Assembly (NCBI GenBank): GCA_036939755.1
Contig: JALLAZ010000530.1
Location: 1-16,465 of the forward strand
Length of the DNA: 16,465 bases
Direction: 5' to 3'
Source: Stephanodiscus triporus
Taxonomy: Eukaryota; Bacillariophyta; Thalassiosirophyceae; Thalassiosirales; Thalassiosiraceae
Position numbers and translations under genes: made by a program. Shown here piece by piece: positions 15,940-16,465 of this stretch; within the stretch, counting starts at the first letter, position 1, and the number at the start of each line of letters is the position of its first letter. The notes beneath the pieces are model-generated. The model ran no database searches. It saw only the letters and a program-made list of their open reading frames with translations, and had not been told where the DNA came from.

Positions 15940-16183
15940 GCTCTTGCTCGACACCTCTTCACCCACGTGAAGAATCTCCGACTTGACACTAAAGCAGAGG
16001 TCGCCAAATGGTGCCGTACCAATATATCGGTCGAAATCCTTTGGCGCTCATCCCCCCTGAGCCTTGTCAAATTGGTGGGGCAAAAAGCATGTTGATTATG
16101 TGCAATGGAGCGAATAATCATAGGACAGAGCCTCACCATCTTCTTCCTCTGACAACAACGCAAGATTTTGAATTTGAAGAGTG
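15940..16183 (+). pseudogene. Copy 2 of the transposase-like fragment
   Basis: Direct repeat of 15611-15852, offset 329 bp, with the same frame (ALARHLFTHVKNLRLDTKAE, VAKWCRTNISVEILWRS). It stops early because TGT has become TGA at 16092-16094. Similarity continues past the stops to GAAGAGTG, so the repeat unit is not limited to the coding frame. The 87-bp spacer between the copies (15853-15939) is not repeated. Confidence 0.4.
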
Positions 16184-16465
16184 CCTCACAAATACCAAAA
16201 ATGGATCTATAAAATTAAATTACTACAAATAGTAACAAATAGTCCTTCTAAATTACGACTTATTTTATCTCAGATACGTTTAATTGATCAATTAGTAACA
16301 ATTAGTTTTGCAGTTTTGTGTAGTTACTTTCTGAGAAGAAATTAATTGTTCTATTTTGATCCATTTAGTTACCAAATCAGTAACAATTTAATTCTGATAG
16401 TAAAATTTGTGTATCTTTTTGATCCATTAGCAAAATATTACCAAAAATTGAAAATTTATAGTAAA
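16184..16465. other. AT-rich tail of the window, nothing recognised
   Basis: Strongly AT-rich, with irregular repeats of TTAGTAACAATTAG / ACCAAATCAGTAACAATTTA-like words. No coding frame or RNA gene is seen. Confidence 0.6.

Overview
The window looks like nuclear DNA of a diatom, or at least of a stramenopile with a complex plastid. Short GT-AG introns (65-107 bp) interrupt two genes. One very large predicted protein starts with a signal peptide followed by a Phe at the predicted cleavage point (G38|F39-AVPP), which is the bipartite plastid-targeting signature of these algae. The same protein carries a PDZ domain of a type I recognise as common in diatoms (GKLGVxxDTP...SPL.G...GD...VD..DV). 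Coding DNA is rich in GAC/TCG-type low-complexity runs, and intergenic DNA is AT-rich with transposon debris. No species is assigned.

Layout, left to right. 1-103 is a microsatellite. 743-2091 (+) is a mitochondrial ATP12/ATPAF2-type F1-ATPase assembly chaperone whose frame is broken by an 11-bp tandem duplication at 1582-1603. Convergent with it, 133 bp away, is a four-exon gene at 2225-10467 (-) encoding a predicted 2656-residue protein: plastid-targeting leader, low-complexity and repeat-rich N-terminal half (38-residue repeats and a ~600-bp internal duplication), Pro/Lys-rich linker, coiled coil, divergent protein-kinase domain, PDZ domain, SAM domain and basic/acidic tail. This is the most unusual gene here.

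10468-12533 is the divergent intergenic region between that gene and the next. It is occupied by a ~1.55-kb element with long terminal inverted repeats (10860-11000 and 12289-12408), which contains a broken coding region with CW-type zinc-finger remnants. 12534-13649 (+) encodes a membrane-anchored FkbM-family methyltransferase. 14016-14817 (-) is a three-exon gene for a 209-residue secreted or single-pass membrane Cys-rich protein of unknown family.

From 14967 to the end the sequence is AT-rich and repeat-dominated: concentric palindromes in a 138-bp tandem duplication, then two direct copies of a ~243-bp fragment that resembles the C-terminal part of a mariner/Tc1-type transposase, then featureless AT-rich DNA. 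The genes do not form an obvious pathway. Organelle targeting links the first two (mitochondrion and plastid), and endomembrane or surface location links the last two.
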